64,000 nt of DNA from Thiotrichaceae bacterium (lineage in GTDB: Bacteria; Pseudomonadota; Gammaproteobacteria; Beggiatoales; Beggiatoaceae): assembly GCA_028688145.1 (NCBI GenBank), contig JAQTYU010000008.1, positions 89,474-153,473 on the forward strand, written 5' to 3'. The translations under genes and the position numbers were made by a program. The notes beneath the pieces are model-generated. The model saw only the letters and a list, made by a program, of their open reading frames with translations. It searched no databases and was not told the DNA's origin. This document shows, piece after piece, positions 28,065 to 36,653 of this stretch; within the stretch, counting starts at the first letter, position 1, and every line of letters begins with the position of its first letter.

Positions 28065-29627
28065 ATGGAATTTAACATAAAAAGTGGGCATCCCGAAAAA
28101 CAACGCACCGCTTGTGTTGTTGTCGGAGTCTATGAACCTCGTCGTCTTTCCGATGTTGCAAAGCGCATCGATGACGTAAGTGGCGGCTATCTCTCCTCCA
28201 TTTTACGGCGTGGCGATTTAGAAGGGAAAATTGGGCAAACTTTATTATTGCACAATGTCCCTAATACACTTTCTGATCGTATTTTATTAGTCGGCTGTGG
28301 TCGTGAACGTGAACTGGGCGATACCCAATATCGCAAAGTCATCACCGAAGCGATTCGCACCTTGCATGAAACAGGCTCGATGGAAGCAGTCTGTTATTTA
28401 ACTGAACTCAATGTTCGCGGGCGCGACACCGCGTGGCGGATTCGTCATGCCGTTGAAGCCGCTCATGCTGCAATTTACAACTTTGATCAGCTTAAGAGCA
28501 AGAAAAATGTCACCCGCCGTCCCTTGCGTAAAATCGTGTTTAGCGTGTCTTCACGCCGCGAATTAGGGATTGCAGAACAAGCCAGCCGTGAAGCCCAAGC
28601 GATTGCTTCTGGGGTCAAGCTGGTCAAAGATTTGGGCAATTTACCCTCTAATATTTGTACGCCTTCTTATCTGGCAGAACGCGCTAAAAGCTTATGCAGC
28701 CTGTACGAAAAATTGACCTGCAAAGTGTTGAATGAAACCCAAATGGAAAAATTGGGCATGAACGCGATTTTGGCAGTTGCCAAAGGCAGCGAACAGCCTC
28801 CACGTTTAATTCTGCTTGAATACAAGGGCGGCAAGAAAAACGAAGACCCGATTGTGTTAGTGGGCAAAGGCGTGACTTTTGACACGGGCGGCATTTCTAT
28901 CAAACCCGCGCTCGACATGGATCACATGAAATATGACATGAGCGGGGCTGCCAGTGTGTTAGGCACGATTGCGGCTGCGGCTGAATTACAACTGCCTTTA
29001 AACGTGGTGGGGATTGTGCCCGCTGTGGAAAATATGCCTGATGGCAAAGCCACGCGCCCCGGCGACATCGTCACCACCATGTCTGGGCAAACCGTTGAAA
29101 TTCTTAACACTGATGCAGAAGGGCGTTTAATTCTGTGCGACGCGCTGACCTATGCAGAACGTTACAAGCCTGATGTGGTCATCGATATTGCGACCTTAAC
29201 AGGGGCAGTCGTGGTTGCGCTGGGTAGCCATGCACACGGCTTATTAAGTAATCACAATCCTTTAACCAATGACTTGTTAAATGCAGGGCGTTATAGTTGT
29301 GACCGCGCTTGGGAATTGCCGTTGTGGGATGATTATCAAGATCAACTCGACAGTCCCTTTGCCGACATGAGCAACATCGGGGGTAAAGAAGCAGGCACGA
29401 TTACCGCCTCCTGTTTCCTGTCACGTTTCACCAAGAAAATGCAATGGGCGCATTTGGACATCGCAGGCACGGCTTGGATTTCTGTCCCGAAAAAAGAAAA
29501 AGGTTCGACGGGTCGCCCCGTGCCTTTATTAACGCAGTATTTAATTGACCGCTGCGTGAAAGACGGAATGCCGATTGCCACGCTTGCCGCTGATGATGGC
29601 AGTGTTGACGAAGAAGACGGCGAATAA
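28065..29627 (+). CDS. pepA: Leucyl aminopeptidase
   Basis: This M17 zinc/manganese aminopeptidase releases N-terminal residues; family members also bind DNA in recombination and gene control. The N-terminal macro-like domain (1-170) is followed by the catalytic domain with [31 protein letters not shown] and the signature [18 protein letters not shown]. Start MEFNIKSG at 28065 is typical; a TTG 12 nt upstream is less likely. The C-terminus is extended by an acidic tail. holC follows after 2 nt, the classic gammaproteobacterial pair. Confidence 0.97.
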   Translation: MEFNIKSGHPEKQRTACVVVGVYEPRRLSDVAKRIDDVSGGYLSSILRRGDLEGKIGQTLLLHNVPNTLSDRILLVGCGRERELGDTQYRKVITEAIRTLHETGSMEAVCYLTELNVRGRDTAWRIRHAVEAAHAAIYNFDQLKSKKNVTRRPLRKIVFSVSSRRELGIAEQASREAQAIASGVKLVKDLGNLPSNICTPSYLAERAKSLCSLYEKLTCKVLNETQMEKLGMNAILAVAKGSEQPPRLILLEYKGGKKNEDPIVLVGKGVTFDTGGISIKPALDMDHMKYDMSGAASVLGTIAAAAELQLPLNVVGIVPAVENMPDGKATRPGDIVTTMSGQTVEILNTDAEGRLILCDALTYAERYKPDVVIDIATLTGAVVVALGSHAHGLLSNHNPLTNDLLNAGRYSCDRAWELPLWDDYQDQLDSPFADMSNIGGKEAGTITASCFLSRFTKKMQWAHLDIAGTAWISVPKKEKGSTGRPVPLLTQYLIDRCVKDGMPIATLAADDGSVDEEDGE

Positions 29628-29629
29628 TA

Positions 29630-30097
29630 GTGAACAGCCCCAGTCAAGAAGGTCATGGAACGCTGCCACAGGTCAATTTTTATCTGTTGCACACCCTTGC
29701 TCGCCAAGAGCGCGACCGTCTTGCCTGTCAGCTAGTCGATAAAGCAGTGCAGCAGGGATTGCGGATATTTATTTGTACCGAACTCCCTGCTCATGCTAAG
29801 TTTTTAGATGATTTATTGTGGACGTTTCGCCAAGACAGCTTTATTCCGCATGTGATTTATCCCGATCCCGAGCATTCGCAAGTGCCCGTGATTATTGGCA
29901 ATAATCCCTTACCAGAATTGGGTTGTAGCGTTTTAATTAATCTTTGCGAAACTGTGCCGCACAATTTTCACAGCTTTCAACGTATTGTTGAAATTATTGA
30001 TGATACTGAACCCGCCAAACAAGCAGGTAGACAACGTTTCCGTTTTTATCGGGAACACGGTATCGAACCTCTTCCCCCGCATGATATTCACCGTTAA
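29630..30097 (+). CDS. holC: DNA polymerase III chi subunit
   Basis: The chi subunit links the clamp loader to single-stranded DNA-binding protein. Family features: VNFYLLHTLARQERDRLACQLVDKA, the DDLLWTFRQDSFIPH motif and PVIIGNNPLPELGCSVLINL. At 155 aa it is slightly longer at the N-terminus than E. coli HolC. It starts with GTG 2 nt after pepA, implying translational coupling. Confidence 0.94.
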   Translation: MNSPSQEGHGTLPQVNFYLLHTLARQERDRLACQLVDKAVQQGLRIFICTELPAHAKFLDDLLWTFRQDSFIPHVIYPDPEHSQVPVIIGNNPLPELGCSVLINLCETVPHNFHSFQRIVEIIDDTEPAKQAGRQRFRFYREHGIEPLPPHDIHR

Positions 30098-30109
30098 GCG
30101 AGCCAGCCC

Positions 30110-30337
30110 ATGAACAAAACGCCATCGCCTGAAAATATTCCCGTGTTAGAAGATGTGGTCAGTTTTGGACAAGAGCCGCCCGATGGCGCGGTGTTAAATG
30201 CTGCACAACTAGCCCATTTAGAACAAATTATTCAAACCACCATCGCTAGCGCGATGCAGCAATCCACGCAAGAATTAACCAAACATCTTGAACGACGCTT
30301 ACCTCAAATTTTAAAAGAACTGGCAAACAAGGCTTGA
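30110..30337 (+). CDS. Small conserved-type protein downstream of holC (75 aa)
   Basis: The peptide starts MNKTPSPENIPVLEDVVSFG and continues into an amphipathic helix (LEQIIQTTIASAMQQSTQELTKH). The IPVLEDVV opening resembles small proteins found beside holC in other gammaproteobacteria; the function is unknown. It is 12 nt downstream of holC on the same strand and is the last gene before the PHB locus. No membrane segment. Confidence 0.65.
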   Translation: MNKTPSPENIPVLEDVVSFGQEPPDGAVLNAAQLAHLEQIIQTTIASAMQQSTQELTKHLERRLPQILKELANKA

Positions 30338-30344
30338 ATTCCTA

Positions 30345-30359
30345 TATTGCGCTGCAATA
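30345..30359. promoter_or_regulatory. PhaR-like palindrome upstream of phaA
   Basis: TATTGCGCTGCAATA is a 6+3+6 palindrome with a TGC-N3-GCA core. A second TGCACTGCA core lies at 30427-30435. PhaR regulators recognise TGC-rich sites. It resembles the phaP operator at 33457-33475. Confidence 0.45.
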
Positions 30360-30584
30360 ACATACTAACTATTTAAAAAATAAATGAATGCCGTATTGAA
30401 TGCTTAGCTTATAGCTTATGGCTTCATGCACTGCAAAAAATTGAGCTGAACCCCTGATAAAATGGCTTAGAATCACGATTCTGCCCTTATACTTTTAAAC
30501 ATTAGTCGTTATACTATGTGTCGATGCTTGTCAATGATGAGCCGCTTATTCACCACATTATTAACCCGATTTAGAGGATAACCC

Positions 30585-31763
30585 GTGGAAAACGTTGTGA
30601 TTGTAGCGGCAGGTCGTACCCCTGTCGGAAATTTCAATGGTACGCTTGCTGATCTTCCTGCTAACACCTTAGGGGCAAAAGTCATTGCAGGTTTGTTGCA
30701 ACGCGCAGGCTTAAACCCTGATCAAGTTGACGAAGTCATTTTAGGACAAGTATTAACCGCAGGTTCTGGACAAAATCCAGCCCGCCAAACCGTGATTGAA
30801 GCTGGTTTACCCATCAGCGTTCCTGCCATGACGATTAATAAAGTCTGTGGTAGCGGTTTAAAAGCGGTGCACTTAGCCGCACAAGCTATCCGTTGCGGTG
30901 ATGCCGATGTCATCATTGCAGGCGGTCAAGAAAATATGAGTGCTTCTCCTCATGTATTACCTAAATCACGCCAAGGGGTGAAATTGGGTGAATGGGGCTT
31001 AGTAGACACCATGATGTGTGATGGTTTAAGCGACGCTTTCAAAAAATACCCAATGGGGATTACCGCTGAAAACATCGCAGAACAATTCGGAATTGATCGC
31101 GCAGAACAAGACGCTTTCTCCGCCAGCTCGCAACAAAAAGCTGAAGCCGCTCAAAAAGCAGGCTACTTTGACAAAGAAATTATTCCCGTCGAAATTCCGC
31201 AACGCAAGGGCGATCCCCTGGTGTTCAAAGCTGACGAATTCCCCCGTCATGGCACCACTGCCGAATCTTTAGGCAAATTACGTCCCGCTTTCAAAAAAGA
31301 TGGCACCGTCACCGCAGGCAATGCTTCAGGTATTAATGACGGCGCGGCCGCTGTGATCGTGATGAGTGAAAGCAAAGCCAAAGCTTTAGGTTTACCCATT
31401 CTTGCCCGCATTGTGGCTTATGCCAGTGCTGGGGTTGACCCCGCGATTATGGGCACAGGTCCAATTCCTGCCACCCAAAAATGCTTGGAAAAAGCAGGCT
31501 GGACGGTGGCTGATTTAGATTTAATCGAAGCCAACGAAGCGTTTGCCGCACAAGCAATTTCTGTGAACCGTGGCTTAGGTTGGGATTTATCTAAAGTGAA
31601 TGTGAACGGTGGCGCAATTGCTATCGGTCACCCAATTGGGGCATCAGGCGCACGCGTGCTGGTTTCCTTGATTCATGAAATGATTCGCCGCGATGTACAT
31701 AAAGGTTTAGCCACTTTATGTATCGGGGGTGGTCAAGGCGTTGCATTAGCTATCGAACGCTAA
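30585..31763 (+). CDS. phaA: Acetyl-CoA C-acetyltransferase (beta-ketothiolase)
   Basis: PhaA condenses two acetyl-CoA to acetoacetyl-CoA, the first step of PHB synthesis. The 392-residue thiolase has the nucleophile cysteine in [16 protein letters not shown] (about C88), the [13 protein letters not shown] block with His348 or nearby, and the second cysteine in [16 protein letters not shown]. The GTG start has an AGAGGA RBS. The surrounding phaR, phaB and phaP assign it to PHB rather than fatty-acid breakdown. Confidence 0.95.
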   Translation: MENVVIVAAGRTPVGNFNGTLADLPANTLGAKVIAGLLQRAGLNPDQVDEVILGQVLTAGSGQNPARQTVIEAGLPISVPAMTINKVCGSGLKAVHLAAQAIRCGDADVIIAGGQENMSASPHVLPKSRQGVKLGEWGLVDTMMCDGLSDAFKKYPMGITAENIAEQFGIDRAEQDAFSASSQQKAEAAQKAGYFDKEIIPVEIPQRKGDPLVFKADEFPRHGTTAESLGKLRPAFKKDGTVTAGNASGINDGAAAVIVMSESKAKALGLPILARIVAYASAGVDPAIMGTGPIPATQKCLEKAGWTVADLDLIEANEAFAAQAISVNRGLGWDLSKVNVNGGAIAIGHPIGASGARVLVSLIHEMIRRDVHKGLATLCIGGGQGVALAIER

Positions 31764-31773
31764 GCAATCTTTC

Positions 31774-31804
31774 TTTCGCCCCGTAAAATTTTTATGGGGC
31801 GAAA
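31774..31804 (+). promoter_or_regulatory. 15-bp hairpin between phaA and phaR
   Basis: TTTCGCCCCGTAAAA pairs with TTTTATGGGGCGAAA around a single base (one G-T pair). There is no downstream T-run, so it may be an mRNA 3' stabiliser or attenuator rather than a classical terminator. Confidence 0.6.
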
Positions 31805-31824
31805 ACTTACCCGTTGGTCAATCA

Positions 31825-32322
31825 ATGAACCCTGATAAGCCCGTATTGAGTTGTAGTATGAATGAAGAACCCCGCGTTATTAAAAAATATCCCAATCGTC
31901 GCTTGTATGATACTGCGATTAGCACCTATATCACCTTAGATGATGTGCGTACTTTAGTGATGGATCATGTGATTTTCCGCATTCAAGATGCGAAAACCGG
32001 CGATGATATTACCCGCAGTATTTTGTTACAAATCATTCTCGAACAAGAAGAAGAAGGCGAGCCTATCTTCAGCAGCGAAGTTCTCGCACAACTCATTCGT
32101 TTTTATGGCAATACCTTGCAAGGCATTTTAACTAACTATTTTGAACGTAGTTTAGGTTTTTTCGCCAAGCAACAAGATGATGCCAAAGAAAAAATGTACA
32201 ATCCCTTGAGCTTTATGACGGATATTGCTGAACAGAATTTAAATCTTTGGAAGGATATGCAGGATAATTTTTTCCGCAGCGCCCTTTCTAAAGAGTCTCA
32301 TAAAAATGCGGACGATAAATAA
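31825..32322 (+). CDS. phaR: Polyhydroxyalkanoate synthesis repressor PhaR
   Basis: PhaR binds nascent PHB granules and the phasin promoter, releasing repression when polymer accumulates. The N-terminal DNA-binding domain reads RVIKKYPNRRLYDTAISTYITL; the accumulation-regulator domain follows (SILLQIILEQEEEGEPIFSS, IRFYGNTLQGILTNYFE). At 165 aa it is a short form. The ATG at 31858 is an alternative start 11 codons in. Placement between phaA and phaB is typical. Candidate operators lie before phaA and phaP. Confidence 0.94.
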   Translation: MNPDKPVLSCSMNEEPRVIKKYPNRRLYDTAISTYITLDDVRTLVMDHVIFRIQDAKTGDDITRSILLQIILEQEEEGEPIFSSEVLAQLIRFYGNTLQGILTNYFERSLGFFAKQQDDAKEKMYNPLSFMTDIAEQNLNLWKDMQDNFFRSALSKESHKNADDK

Positions 32323-32346
32323 ACTTTAAATCCCCAAGCTTTCAGT

Positions 32347-32396
32347 ATTAAACCTTACTTCGATGTGAATCTCCTTAGGGAGATTTAAGGTTTAAT
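32347..32396 (+). promoter_or_regulatory. Two-tier hairpin after phaR
   Basis: ATTAAACCTTA (32347-32357) pairs with TAAGGTTTAAT (32386-32396), enclosing AATCTCC/GGAGATT (32368-32374 and 32379-32385) with a 10-nt bulge. It is a possible terminator-like or processing structure, without a clean T-run. Confidence 0.5.
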
Positions 32397-32473
32397 GGTA
32401 GGAAAAGCTGCTCGCATTCATTTTTAACGTGTATCCCAGATTAAATAATTAGCAGTTTGATATTATCAAGCTT

Positions 32474-32501
32474 TTGCATTCGCGCATTGTTCCTATAGAA
32501 T
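32474..32501 (+). promoter_or_regulatory. Candidate sigma-70 promoter of phaB
   Basis: -35 TTGCAT (32474-32479), 16-bp spacer, -10 TAGAAT (32496-32501). It predicts a 5' leader of roughly 115 nt before the phaB start, which has a strong GGAGGA RBS. Confidence 0.5.
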
Positions 32502-32622
32502 AGAGCTGTTCTAACAACTTCAAAGTTTCGGTGTTCACACTGCGAACTTAGGAGTCTTTTGTCACACAGAGATGGTATATTCGCCATCGATTAATACTTT
32601 AAAGTAATCCTCGGAGGAAAGC

Positions 32623-33366
32623 ATGGCAACAGGTAAAATCGCATTAGTTACGGGTGGTATGGGCGGTATCGGCACTGAAATTTGCAAAGCTTTAGCAGAC
32701 GCAGGTCATCGCGTTGTGACCACTTGGTTAAAAGGCGTTGACAATAGCGATGCTTGGTTAGCAGCACGTAAGGCAGAAGGCTATGATTTCGGCATCGTTG
32801 AAGGCAACGTCGGTGATTTCGAGTCTGCTGCTAAAATGGTTAAAGAAGTAGAAAGCACAGTAGGTCCTATCGATATTTTAGTAAACTGCGCGGGTATCAC
32901 CAGAGACAGCACTTTACGTAAGATGAAACCTGAACAATGGTCTGCTGTGATCAACACCAACTTAGACAGCGTGTTCAACGTCACTAAGAACGTGATTGAT
33001 GGCATGATTGATCGTAGCTACGGTCGTATCATCAACATCTCTTCTGTGAATGGTCAAAAAGGTCAACTCGGTCAAACCAACTACTCTGCTGCTAAAGCAG
33101 GGATGCACGGTTTCACCATGGCTTTAGCCCAAGAAGTTGCCCGTAAGAAAATTACCGTGAACACGGTTTCTCCAGGCTACATCAACACCAGCATGATGCA
33201 AGCAATTCCTGAAGACGTATTAAAAGGCATCGTGGCACAAATTCCAGTGGCGCGTTTAGGCGAACCTTCTGAAATTGCATGGGCTGTCACCTTCTTAGCT
33301 GATGAACGCTCTGGCTTCGTCACGGGTACGAACCTGTCCATCAATGGCGGTTTACACATGGGGTAA
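32623..33366 (+). CDS. phaB: Acetoacetyl-CoA reductase
   Basis: PhaB reduces acetoacetyl-CoA to (R)-3-hydroxybutyryl-CoA with NADPH, the precursor of PHB. It is a 247-residue short-chain dehydrogenase with the Rossmann motif TGGMGGIG, NCAGITRD, catalytic Ser in INISSVNGQKGQ, and YSAAKAG for Tyr/Lys. The close family pattern SPGYINTSMMQAI is typical of PhaB. A GGAGGA RBS indicates high expression. The polymerase phaC is not in this window. Confidence 0.96.
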   Translation: MATGKIALVTGGMGGIGTEICKALADAGHRVVTTWLKGVDNSDAWLAARKAEGYDFGIVEGNVGDFESAAKMVKEVESTVGPIDILVNCAGITRDSTLRKMKPEQWSAVINTNLDSVFNVTKNVIDGMIDRSYGRIINISSVNGQKGQLGQTNYSAAKAGMHGFTMALAQEVARKKITVNTVSPGYINTSMMQAIPEDVLKGIVAQIPVARLGEPSEIAWAVTFLADERSGFVTGTNLSINGGLHMG

Positions 33367-33420
33367 TTTCCCCATAATTGCTTGCTATTTTTAAGCGGTA
33401 CTCCGCTTGTCAAAAAACAC

Positions 33421-33475
33421 TTGACAATAGCAGGATGTTTGGTTATTGTGCAGTCATATTGTGCACTGCACAATA
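33421..33475 (+). promoter_or_regulatory. phaP promoter with overlapping palindromic operator
   Basis: -35 TTGACA (33421-33426), 17-bp spacer, -10 TATTGT (33444-33449). A palindrome TATTGTGCACTGCACAATA (33457-33475) sits at the expected transcription start. An extra half-site TATTGTGCA overlaps the -10 at 33444-33452. The layout fits repression by PhaR, which binds TGC-rich DNA. Confidence 0.65.
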
Positions 33476-33530
33476 ATTATCAAACTAATTACTTGAAGTA
33501 AACTTTAACCCTTCTGATTGGAGCACTACC

Positions 33531-33896
33531 ATGCAAAATGATTTAATTCAACAATGGACTGAACTGAACAAAACCGCTATTGCCGCTATCAAGGAATTAG
33601 GCGACATTAACAGCCAAGCAATGAATAGTTTAGCAGAACGTCAAATTGAAATGATGAATCTCTACATGGAAGGTGGTTCTAAGCAATTAGAAGTGGCAAG
33701 CACTGCCCAGAATCCTCAAGATGTGGTTGCTGCGCAATCACGTTTATTCACCGAATTGAATGAAAAATTGATGGACAACGCCCGTCAAACCACCGAAGTA
33801 TTGGCCGATGTGAAAGGCAAATTAGCTGCTTGGGTAGAAAAAGGCATGGAAACTGCTAAAGCTACCACGACTGCTGCTATCACGCCTAAGAAATAA
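33531..33896 (+). CDS. phaP: Phasin family protein
   Basis: Phasins coat PHB granules and control their size. This 121-residue protein is alpha-helical and amphipathic (LIQQWTELNKTAIAAIKELG, MNSLAERQIEMMNLYMEG) and ends in an Ala/Lys/Thr-rich tail, as in other phasins. It has a GGAG RBS and a strong promoter with an operator-like palindrome upstream. Its position after phaB supports the call. Confidence 0.92.
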   Translation: MQNDLIQQWTELNKTAIAAIKELGDINSQAMNSLAERQIEMMNLYMEGGSKQLEVASTAQNPQDVVAAQSRLFTELNEKLMDNARQTTEVLADVKGKLAAWVEKGMETAKATTTAAITPKK

Positions 33897-33932
33897 GCGA
33901 GTTTTAGACGCATTTTCAGAAGGTATGCGCGG

Positions 33933-36110
33933 GTGAATTTAACCCCGATTCTAAGAAAACCGTATCTCTTGATGCGGTTTTTTTACGTCTGGCTGTTATT
34001 CAATTTAGGGTCAAATTGCGCCGCCCAAGAACTGTGGGTAGACAGCCTTCAAGGCAATAATCAAGCCACAGGTTTAAGTGCACAACAGCCATTACTCAGT
34101 ATTCAAGCCGCCTTACAACGCGCCACCGCAGGCACGTTAATCCATGTGCAAGCAGGAACTTATCGCGAATCTGAATTAAAATTTCCACAAAATGGCAGAC
34201 CCGAAGCCCCGATTATTCTGCGTGGTGAAGGCAAAGTTCAAATTTTAGGTTCAGAACGTATTGCCCACTGGCACGCGCTTGACGACACGCCAACTCCCAA
34301 CTTCCCCGCTACGGCAAAAAAACAGATATTTTGGGCAGATTTGTCCGCATGGCAATTGCAAACCGCGCCGCGTTTTGTGCTGCAAACGGATACTCAAGGC
34401 AAAGTCATTTCCCGTTTCAAATTAGCGCGTGAACCTGATTGGCGCGTGGAAACTCCGTGGAAAGTGAGCGAATTTTGGTGGACAGCGCAAGGCGGCAGTG
34501 CGCCCGCAAATTGTGCACCGCAACAGAAAACCGCCTGTGACAAAGCAACCCGCTCTTTAAATCAGCTCAGTGATTCGGCAAATTTAACCCAATTGGGCGA
34601 TTTGACAGGCGCGACTTTGGTCGCCTTGGACACCTTTCAAGGACATTATATTTTTCATCGCCCCATTATCGCCCACGAGCTTGCAGCGGGAAAAATCACG
34701 GTGGCGCGCAAAGCGTTTCACGACAATGAAGCTTTTCGTGGTTTGGGCTGGGGCAGCCGTTATTATGTAGAAAATCACCCCGCTTTGCTCGATTCGCCGC
34801 AAGAATACTGGTTTGACGTGAACACGGGGCGTTTATATGTCTGGGCAACACCTGAACAATTGTCCAATTTAGAAATCAGTCGAGCAAAAAATGCGATAGA
34901 CTTAAGTGGAAGTTCTTATATTTATTTAGAAAATTTAAGCATAGCTTTCTATAATCAGACTTTAATTAAGCAAAGTACGATTTCTCCGCACAAAAGTTTA
35001 GCCAATCATTTACAGCATTTGCATTTAAGTTATGCAAACCGCGCAATTTTATTGGAACATATACTACTAGCCAATGCACCCAAAGAAAGTGAAACTCGGG
35101 GTTTTAAACTCACTGATTCACAAATTGCGCACATGGACACGGACGGCTTTTATGCAGGCAGTTGGTGGGGAAAGGATGCAGCAATTGCAGAATTTACCCA
35201 CGCGCCCATCACTGAAACTTTAATTTCTGGCAATACTTTTGAAGATTTAGCCTTTAACTCACAATTTGATAATGCGATCGGTTTGAGTTTTGGCTTTGCA
35301 GATAAGTTGAAATTTATCGGCAATCGTGTTGCCCACATCGCTCACAATGGCATCCAATTTTCTTGGGCGGTGCGACGCGCCGACGGGGCGCACACAGGCG
35401 AAATTCTGTTAAAAGATAATGAGATAGTCGATGCGTGCGAATTGGCTACCGACTGTGGCGGGGTCAAATTTTGGGGCACGCCGCCCGATAAACACGTTTT
35501 CCAAGAGGTGTTATTAATCGGCAATCGCATTCACCATCAACAAGGCTGGAGCAGTGTCGCCGCCCAGCGCGGACGTTGGACTACGCCAGAACACGCAGGT
35601 TTCGGTGGTTTTGGGTTATACTTAGACTTTGCCACGGGCATTCACGCCTATCAAAACCATTTTTACGATAACAGTTGGGCGGGCATTTTAGCCGCACACA
35701 CTTGGCGCGATGGCGCGTTAATTTTGGTGAATAATCGCTTTGAAAATTCGCAATTTGGCGTTGATATTTGGAATGATAGCAGCTTAAAAGCCGTCGCCCG
35801 CGATACCCAAATTTTAAACAATGCTTTTCTGCACAATAATTATTGTGCACTGCGTCATACGGCGACCGCACAAGATACTCGATTCATGCACGATTATAAT
35901 AGCTACAGTGAAAATAAAGCCTTGTTAGCAACGACCACAAAAACTTTTTATAATTTAGAGCAAGTGCAAGCGACGGGGCAGGAACAGCATGGGCAAGTGT
36001 TAAAAAATCCTACTGACTTTGCAAAAACATCCTGCGTGCTGCCTGAAAGTTTACGGGCTTTATTAAAATTATTTGCGCTGCCTGAAACTTGTGCGGCGCA
36101 GAGCGATTAA
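33933..36110 (+). CDS. Secreted right-handed beta-helix protein (725 aa)
   Basis: A hydrophobic N-terminal segment (about 10-30) ending NCAAQE looks like a signal peptide. The next block, ELWVDSLQGNNQATGLSAQQ with SIQAALQRATAGTLIHVQAGTYRE, is the start of DUF1565/parallel beta-helix proteins. Later residues (about 330-690) contain repeated coils (GNTFEDL, GNRVAHIAHNGIQFSW, NNRFENSQFG, NNAFLHNNY). Related folds include polysaccharide lyases and epimerases, so an extracellular glycan role is plausible. No catalytic set can be assigned by eye. The start is GTG. Only 3 nt separate it from ubiC. Confidence 0.8.
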   Translation: MNLTPILRKPYLLMRFFYVWLLFNLGSNCAAQELWVDSLQGNNQATGLSAQQPLLSIQAALQRATAGTLIHVQAGTYRESELKFPQNGRPEAPIILRGEGKVQILGSERIAHWHALDDTPTPNFPATAKKQIFWADLSAWQLQTAPRFVLQTDTQGKVISRFKLAREPDWRVETPWKVSEFWWTAQGGSAPANCAPQQKTACDKATRSLNQLSDSANLTQLGDLTGATLVALDTFQGHYIFHRPIIAHELAAGKITVARKAFHDNEAFRGLGWGSRYYVENHPALLDSPQEYWFDVNTGRLYVWATPEQLSNLEISRAKNAIDLSGSSYIYLENLSIAFYNQTLIKQSTISPHKSLANHLQHLHLSYANRAILLEHILLANAPKESETRGFKLTDSQIAHMDTDGFYAGSWWGKDAAIAEFTHAPITETLISGNTFEDLAFNSQFDNAIGLSFGFADKLKFIGNRVAHIAHNGIQFSWAVRRADGAHTGEILLKDNEIVDACELATDCGGVKFWGTPPDKHVFQEVLLIGNRIHHQQGWSSVAAQRGRWTTPEHAGFGGFGLYLDFATGIHAYQNHFYDNSWAGILAAHTWRDGALILVNNRFENSQFGVDIWNDSSLKAVARDTQILNNAFLHNNYCALRHTATAQDTRFMHDYNSYSENKALLATTTKTFYNLEQVQATGQEQHGQVLKNPTDFAKTSCVLPESLRALLKLFALPETCAAQSD
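35830..35849. repeat. 20-bp perfect palindrome inside the beta-helix gene
   Basis: TGCACAATAATTATTGTGCA is fully self-complementary. Its right half continues as ATTGTGCACTGC, the same 12-mer found in the phaP operator (33458) and, inverted, in the element at 56965. It lies in codons for LHNNYCAL. Confidence 0.7.
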
Positions 36111-36113
36111 ATC

Positions 36114-36653
36114 GTGTGGCATTCTCCGCATTTGTCGGCACAATTACCGCCTCTGTGGCGCGATTGGTTGCTAGAAACGGGTTCTTTAACCCAACGGCTA
36201 CGCGCTTTGTCGCCTGAATTTTCCGTGCGGGTATTGCAACAAACTTGGCGGGCTGCTTTTTATGATGAACAACAATTTTTAAATTTTCCCGCGCCACCAA
36301 CCCGTATCCGACAAGTACATTTATGTTGTGAACAAATTCCTGTGGTGTTTGCACGCACGGTAATGCCGCGCCGCAGTTTATGCGGTTCACGCGGGCAGGC
36401 TTTACAACATTTGGGGGCGCAACCTTTGGGCGAAATTTTATTTGCACAGCCGCGCCGCCCGCGTGCACAATTACAAGTCACGGCATTATTTGCCGCGCAT
36501 CCGCTGTACCGTCTTGCAAGCCGCCATTTAAACCCTGAAAACCTGCCCACGCAATTATGGGCGCGGCGTTCTTTGTTTCATTTGGCGGGCGAACCTTTAT
36601 TAGTCACCGAAGTTTTTCTACCTTCCCTACTCGAATATGCAACGCTTACGTGA
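36114..36653 (+). CDS. ubiC: Chorismate lyase
   Basis: UbiC removes pyruvate from chorismate to give 4-hydroxybenzoate, the ubiquinone ring precursor. The 179 aa show WRDWLLETGSLTQRL, a VFARTVMPRRSL segment, PLGEILF, and a C-terminal LWARRSLFHLAGEPLLVTEVFLP with the conserved Arg and Glu. It starts with GTG 3 nt after the beta-helix gene and overlaps ubiA by 17 nt, so ubiCA are co-translated. Confidence 0.94.
   Translation: MWHSPHLSAQLPPLWRDWLLETGSLTQRLRALSPEFSVRVLQQTWRAAFYDEQQFLNFPAPPTRIRQVHLCCEQIPVVFARTVMPRRSLCGSRGQALQHLGAQPLGEILFAQPRRPRAQLQVTALFAAHPLYRLASRHLNPENLPTQLWARRSLFHLAGEPLLVTEVFLPSLLEYATLT

Noticed and set aside
35581..36550. Minus-strand frames of about 96 and 152 codons opposite the beta-helix and ubiC genes
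   Set aside because: Composition is odd (Arg/Cys-rich), there is no start context, and the plus-strand products are identified.
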